10,042 bases of DNA from Bacteroides sp. (GTDB taxonomy: Bacteria; Bacteroidota; Bacteroidia; Bacteroidales; GCA-2748055), in assembly GCA_011048475.1 (NCBI GenBank), contig DSDZ01000426.1:1-10042 (forward strand), read 5' to 3'. Positions 6,226-10,042 of the stretch are shown piece by piece. Below the pieces are notes generated by a model, which worked only from the letters and a program-made list of their open reading frames with translations, was not told the origin of the DNA and did no database searches. A program made the translations under genes and the position numbers. How positions within the stretch are numbered: the stretch's first letter is position 1; every line of letters starts with the position of its first letter.

Positions 6226-8433
6226 ATGGAGACTGCGGGAAGCTATCCGGACATGTTGCAGAAACAGCTGCTGAACCAGTACAGGGGACTGGTCAGGATC
6301 TGCAGGAGCGAGTATGATGCAAACTCCATGGCACTGGTGAAACGATCCTTTGAATTCCTGATGTGCCAGTGCAGGGAAGATCAGAAGGTCCACGGAGAGC
6401 ACATCGTGCAATATGCAGCCCAGCTGGCCAGAGTGATCGTGAAGGAGATGGGACTGGATGCAATCAGCGTGTCTGTGGCATTGCTGATGCACTGTTCGGC
6501 AATGAACGGGATCTCCATGGTCACCATCCGTAAAGAAGTGGGGGAGCGGACCGCCACCATCCTGGAGGAACTGATGAAAATCAGCAGCCTGGAAATCACC
6601 AGTTCGCAGGAGCAGGCTGAAAACATGAGGAACCTGATCCTGACCCTGGTATCCGACTTCCGTGTGATCCTGATCAAGATTTCAGAACGCCTGTTTTTGA
6701 TGCGTCACATCCGGGGCATCAGCGAACGGGATCAGGTGGTTCTGGGAACAGAAGCCAGTGCCATATATGCTCCGCTGGCCCACAGGCTCGGACTGTACAA
6801 TGTGATGTCTGAAATGGATGACATCGCCATGAGCGTCCTTGAGAAGGATGCCTACCAAACGATCGCACTGAAACTGCGGGCTTCAACCCAGCAGAGAAAC
6901 CGGCTGATCAGGGAATTCATCCAGCCCATCAGGGAAGATCTCGAGAAGGAAAAGTTCCAGGTGGAGATCCGGGGCCGGATGAAGGCGATCTCCTCCATCT
7001 GGAGAAAGATGTGCAGGCAGAAAATAGACTTTGATGAGGTCTATGACAAATTCGCCATCCGGGTGATCATCGACACCCCCCTTAAAAAAGAGAAGGCAGA
7101 CTGCTGGAAGGTATATTCCATCATCACCGACCACTACCAGCCCAATCCGGAACGGCTCAGGGACTGGATCTCCGCACCCAAATCCAACGGATATGAAGCA
7201 CTGCACACCACGGTGGTCGTTCCGGGCGGGGACTGGGTGGAGGTTCAGATCCGCTCCCGGAGAATGAATGAGATCGCTGAAAAGGGACTGGCGGCACACT
7301 GGAAGTACAAGGGGATCAGGGGACAGGCCGGGATCGACCATTGGATCGAAAAGGTACGGGACGCCCTGGAAAGTACCGACGTGGATGCGGTCAATGTGGT
7401 GGAGGACCTGAAACTCAGTCAGTTCAGCAGGGAGATTTTCGTCTTTACCCCCGGAGGCGACCTGAAAAAATTCCCCGAGGATGCCACCGTGCTCGACTTT
7501 GCATACGACATTCATACCGAGGTGGGAAATTCATGTGTGGGAGCGAAGGTGAACGGAAAAAACGTGCCCATCCGCTACCGGCTGAAGAACGGGGACAAGG
7601 TGGAGATCCTGAGATCGAAAAACCAGAAACCTAAAATGGACTGGCAGAACGCGGTGGTCACCTCCAAGGCAAAAAGCAAGATCAGGCTGGCCCTGAAAGA
7701 GGAAAAACTTAAGGAAGCCGAGCAGGGCAAGGAGATCCTCAAGAGAAGGTTCAGGAACTGGAAGGTAGAATTTGACGACAGCAGCGTCAGGAAGGTGATC
7801 AGGCACTTCAAATACAGGGACGCCATTGATCTTTATTTTGACATTGCCACTGAAAAAATCGATTTGCTGCAGATCAAGGAGCTGTTGACCGCCGCAGATA
7901 AAGCCGGAGAGCGCAGGCCCGACAGGATCGAACCGGAAGCGGTGGAAAAGATCGTCACCCAGCCGGTTTCCGAAACCGGCGATTTTCTGGTGATTGACGA
8001 GAAGCTGGCCAATGTGGAGTACCGGCTGGCCAAATGCTGTAATCCGATCCACGGGGATGACATATTCGGATTTGTGACCATCAGCTCGGGGATCACCATT
8101 CACCGGACAAACTGCCCCAACGCCCGTCAATTGCTTTCCCGGTATGGATACAGGGTGGTCAGGGCCCGCTGGAGTAAAACGGAGAAAGGAGCTTTCTTTC
8201 CCGTCACCATCCGGATCACCGGGGTGGATGACCTGGGGATCGTCAGCAATATCTCCGATGTGATCTCGAAGGACCTCCAGGTGAACATGCGATCCATCTC
8301 CATTGACTCGAAGGACGGACTCTTTGAGGGCACCATCACCCTGTTCGTAAAGGACACCCAGCACCTGGAGGCGCTGGTGCGAAAATTAAAGAAGGTCAGG
8401 GGAGTGATGAGTATCAGGCGGCTGGACCACTAA
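6226..8433 (+). CDS. relA: Long RelA/SpoT homologue: (p)ppGpp synthetase with degenerate hydrolase domain
   Basis: This cytoplasmic, ribosome-associated stringent-response enzyme transfers pyrophosphate from ATP to GDP or GTP to make (p)ppGpp; 735 residues is the usual length. Residues about 45-165 are the HD domain, but its catalytic residues are lost. The first metal His is replaced by Gln62. The HD pair reads Met88-His89, and the following Glu-Asp pair reads Ala92-Met93. The usual DRLHNMRT reads ERLFLMRH (154-161). The synthetase (about 245-362) looks intact: RMKAISSIWRKM (251-262), YDKFAIRV with Asp274, SNGYEALHTTV with Tyr323, and VEVQIR with Glu339. Next come the TGS domain (about 402-463, His430 conserved) and a helical region. 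A zinc-finger domain follows with Cys604, Cys605, His626 and Cys630, and then an ACT domain (about 658-733). The motif that is RXKD in bifunctional Rel and EXDD in RelA reads RLRD (310-313). A synthesis-only role is inferred. The ATG at 6226 follows an AAGGA site and a good -7 box. Confidence 0.92.
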   Translation: METAGSYPDMLQKQLLNQYRGLVRICRSEYDANSMALVKRSFEFLMCQCREDQKVHGEHIVQYAAQLARVIVKEMGLDAISVSVALLMHCSAMNGISMVTIRKEVGERTATILEELMKISSLEITSSQEQAENMRNLILTLVSDFRVILIKISERLFLMRHIRGISERDQVVLGTEASAIYAPLAHRLGLYNVMSEMDDIAMSVLEKDAYQTIALKLRASTQQRNRLIREFIQPIREDLEKEKFQVEIRGRMKAISSIWRKMCRQKIDFDEVYDKFAIRVIIDTPLKKEKADCWKVYSIITDHYQPNPERLRDWISAPKSNGYEALHTTVVVPGGDWVEVQIRSRRMNEIAEKGLAAHWKYKGIRGQAGIDHWIEKVRDALESTDVDAVNVVEDLKLSQFSREIFVFTPGGDLKKFPEDATVLDFAYDIHTEVGNSCVGAKVNGKNVPIRYRLKNGDKVEILRSKNQKPKMDWQNAVVTSKAKSKIRLALKEEKLKEAEQGKEILKRRFRNWKVEFDDSSVRKVIRHFKYRDAIDLYFDIATEKIDLLQIKELLTAADKAGERRPDRIEPEAVEKIVTQPVSETGDFLVIDEKLANVEYRLAKCCNPIHGDDIFGFVTISSGITIHRTNCPNARQLLSRYGYRVVRARWSKTEKGAFFPVTIRITGVDDLGIVSNISDVISKDLQVNMRSISIDSKDGLFEGTITLFVKDTQHLEALVRKLKKVRGVMSIRRLDH

Positions 8434-8453
8434 TCGGTTCTTCCCGCCCCGAT

Positions 8454-8503
8454 CCCGGTTCACCGGACCTTTCCCGGTCGGTCACCAGGTCCCGGTCAGT
8501 ACC
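8454..8503. repeat. Three imperfect short direct repeats between convergent genes
   Basis: Copies of CCCGGT followed within a few bases by (C/T)ACC begin at 8454, 8473 and 8491: CCCGGTTCACC, CCCGGTCGGTCACC and CCCGGTCAGTACC. Spacing is 19 and 18 bases. The last copy runs over the stop codon of the DnaE gene. The sequence could fold in several weak ways, such as CCGGT/ACCGG, but has no T run. It fills the 62-base gap after the RelA/SpoT gene. Function unknown; it may be simple GC-rich drift. Confidence 0.35.
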
Positions 8504-10042
8504 GCGGATCCGGCCGGAAGGGGAGCTTCGCCATCTTTTCAACGGTCAGGCCTGGGAATCCGGATTCCTCGGTGATTTCGCCATAAATCAGATAGATGCC
8601 GTCCCCCTTGTAGGGATAGCGTTTCAGGGAATCGGGAAAATTCACCACATCGAAGAATTCACCCTCCGCATCCAGAAAGGTGCCGAAGTTCATCCACTGT
8701 CCCCGCCTGGTACGAACATGCTTGACGGTGACCCGGTTGCCCACCATCCGCATCTTCTTCCCCACATGCTGCAGCATCTCCCGGGCCATGATCTGTCCCC
8801 TGTACGAAGTCTGCAGCAGATCAAAAGGAGGGATGGTCACCGAAAATCCCAGCAGTTCCAGCTCATCATAAGCATTTTCCAGGGCGGTCTGTTCCAGTTC
8901 GGGAAGGGTAAAATCACGCTTTTTCACCGGGAAAAGCTCCCGCATGGGATCCTTCTTTTGCCGGTTGCCCAGGATCAGGTGCGCATCCCAGAGAAGTTCC
9001 TTTTTGCTCCTTCCGGTGAACCGCAGGGCATTGATCCTGATCAGAATCACCACCTGCTCCAGTCCCACGGGAACCCGCTCCAGGAAATCCTCCAGGCTCC
9101 TGTATGCCCCGTAGCGGTCCCTTTCGGCAATCAGCATCTCCGCACATTGCTTTTCCAGGTGCTGCAGGTGGATAAAACCGATGAAAATATCACTGCCGGT
9201 AATGGAGGTCTTGTATTCACTCCGGTTCACGCATGGCAGGTGAATCTGTGCACCCTGGCGCCTGGCCTCATTAAAATACACCCAGGTGCGGTAGTAGCCC
9301 CCGAAATTGTTGATCACCGCCGTCATGAATTCCAGCGGGAAATGGGTTTTCAGGTACAGCGACTGGAAGCTTTCCACGGCAAACGAAGCCGAATGCGCCT
9401 TGGAAAACGAGTACCCTGCAAACGAACGGATCTGTCTCCATACCTCCCGGGTCAGTTCATCGGGATACCCGCGGTCGCGGCAATTGTCAAAAAACTTCTG
9501 TGCGATCCTTTCAAACGCTTTCCCCGAACGGAATTTGCCGCTCATGGCCCGCCTCAGCACATCCGCATCTGCCAGGTCGAGACCGGCAAAATGGTGACAG
9601 ATCTTGATCACGTCCTCCTGGTACACCATCACCCCGAAGGTTTCTTTCAGCTGCTGCTCCATCACCGGATGGAGATACCGGAAATCACCGGGATGGTGGA
9701 ACCTGTGGATGTATTCCCGCATCATGCCCGACTGTGCCACGCCGGGACGGATAATGGAACTGGCTGCCACCAGTCCGCGATAGCTGTCGCAACGCAGTTT
9801 TTTCAACAATCCCCGCATGGCGGGACTCTCGATATAGAAGCATCCGTTGGTCTCGCCCGTTCTCAGCTGCTGCAGTACCGCCGGGTCTTTTTTAAACGCA
9901 TCCACCCGGTGAACATCCACTTTGGTACCCCTGTTGCGCCGGATGATCTCCGCACACTCCTTGATGTGTCCGATCCCCCGCTGGCTCAGGATGTCCAGTT
10001 TTTCAAAGCGCAGGGTATCGGCCGTATACATGTCCCAGTGGG
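8496..10042 (-). CDS. dnaE: DnaE-family DNA polymerase III alpha subunit, C-terminal part (5' end outside window)
   Basis: The frame stays open to the right edge (the codons before Met 10031 read His-Trp-Asp), so the N-terminal part with the PHP domain and first two catalytic aspartates is missing only because of the window. Numbering from Met 10031, RFEKLDILSQRG (8-19) carries the third polymerase catalytic Asp at 13. VMVYQEDV (134-141), RRAMSGK (160-166) and FAGYSFSKAHSASFAVES (204-221) are the fingers-region signatures. A helix-hairpin-helix follows around 309-345, then an OB-fold at about 428-500 with RTRRGQWMNFGTFLDAEG (440-457). The protein stops about ten residues after the OB-fold and so lacks the tau-binding C-terminal domain of replicative DnaE. 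MRELF (363-367) lies where the beta-clamp motif is found in DnaE proteins. This suggests a short second DnaE, perhaps a mutasome-type polymerase. Without the N-terminus and neighbours that remains inference. Confidence 0.88.
   Translation of the reverse strand, partial: HWDMYTADTLRFEKLDILSQRGIGHIKECAEIIRRNRGTKVDVHRVDAFKKDPAVLQQLRTGETNGCFYIESPAMRGLLKKLRCDSYRGLVAASSIIRPGVAQSGMMREYIHRFHHPGDFRYLHPVMEQQLKETFGVMVYQEDVIKICHHFAGLDLADADVLRRAMSGKFRSGKAFERIAQKFFDNCRDRGYPDELTREVWRQIRSFAGYSFSKAHSASFAVESFQSLYLKTHFPLEFMTAVINNFGGYYRTWVYFNEARRQGAQIHLPCVNRSEYKTSITGSDIFIGFIHLQHLEKQCAEMLIAERDRYGAYRSLEDFLERVPVGLEQVVILIRINALRFTGRSKKELLWDAHLILGNRQKKDPMRELFPVKKRDFTLPELEQTALENAYDELELLGFSVTIPPFDLLQTSYRGQIMAREMLQHVGKKMRMVGNRVTVKHVRTRRGQWMNFGTFLDAEGEFFDVVNFPDSLKRYPYKGDGIYLIYGEITEESGFPGLTVEKMAKLPFRPDPRY

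Noticed and set aside
7531..8364. Open frame of 277 codons on the - strand inside the RelA/SpoT gene
   Set aside because: It lies opposite the TGS, zinc-finger and ACT domains of a well-conserved gene and has no known motif.
1..10042. Many GGATC / GATC words across the window
   Set aside because: Most come from the preferred Ile codon ATC after codons ending in G, so codon choice explains them better than a methylation or uptake signal.

Overview
The window reads as a stretch of ordinary chromosome from a member of the Bacteroidota. Three promoters match the Bacteroidetes -7 box TAnnTTTG: TAATTTTG before the RNase P RNA, TAATTTTG before rarA and TATTTTTG before the RelA/SpoT gene. Shine-Dalgarno sites are mostly weak or missing. 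One gene looks like a Bacteroidetes-specific outer-membrane protein family (DUF6588-like), and KDO synthesis indicates a Gram-negative envelope. The sequence is fairly GC-rich for the phylum. I saw no phage, transposon, CRISPR or tRNA signal, and no clear sign of horizontal transfer.

Layout. (1) Positions 1-398 hold the RNase P RNA gene rnpB on the + strand, with its promoter and a poly-T end. (2) Positions 408-3338 on the - strand form a compact run read as rarA, then kdsA, then a LolA-like periplasmic protein. rarA and kdsA overlap by 17 bases, so co-transcription is likely. (3) A divergent gap of 56 bases separates rarA from a + strand gene at 3395-4486 for a secreted, probably outer-membrane beta-barrel protein. 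(4) A YfcC/DcuC-type membrane transporter lies on the - strand at 4549-6150. (5) It diverges across 75 bases from a + strand long RelA/SpoT homologue at 6226-8433. (6) A DnaE-family DNA polymerase III alpha subunit occupies the - strand from 8496 and runs off the right edge, so its N-terminal half (PHP domain and first catalytic aspartates) is not visible.

How the genes relate. The rarA-kdsA-lolA-like run joins replication-fork repair with two envelope functions, KDO for lipopolysaccharide and a LolA-fold periplasmic carrier. The link may be only shared transcription. The RelA/SpoT homologue keeps its (p)ppGpp synthetase, TGS, zinc-finger and ACT parts but has lost the catalytic residues of its HD hydrolase domain. 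It should therefore be a synthesis-only alarmone enzyme, and another protein would have to degrade (p)ppGpp. The DnaE protein ends just after its OB-fold, as in the short non-replicative DnaE types.

I did not find a clearly novel multi-gene system. The points most worth following are the dead-hydrolase RelA with a basic RLRD motif, the almost leaderless rarA promoter, the short DnaE, and the uncharacterised outer-membrane gene.
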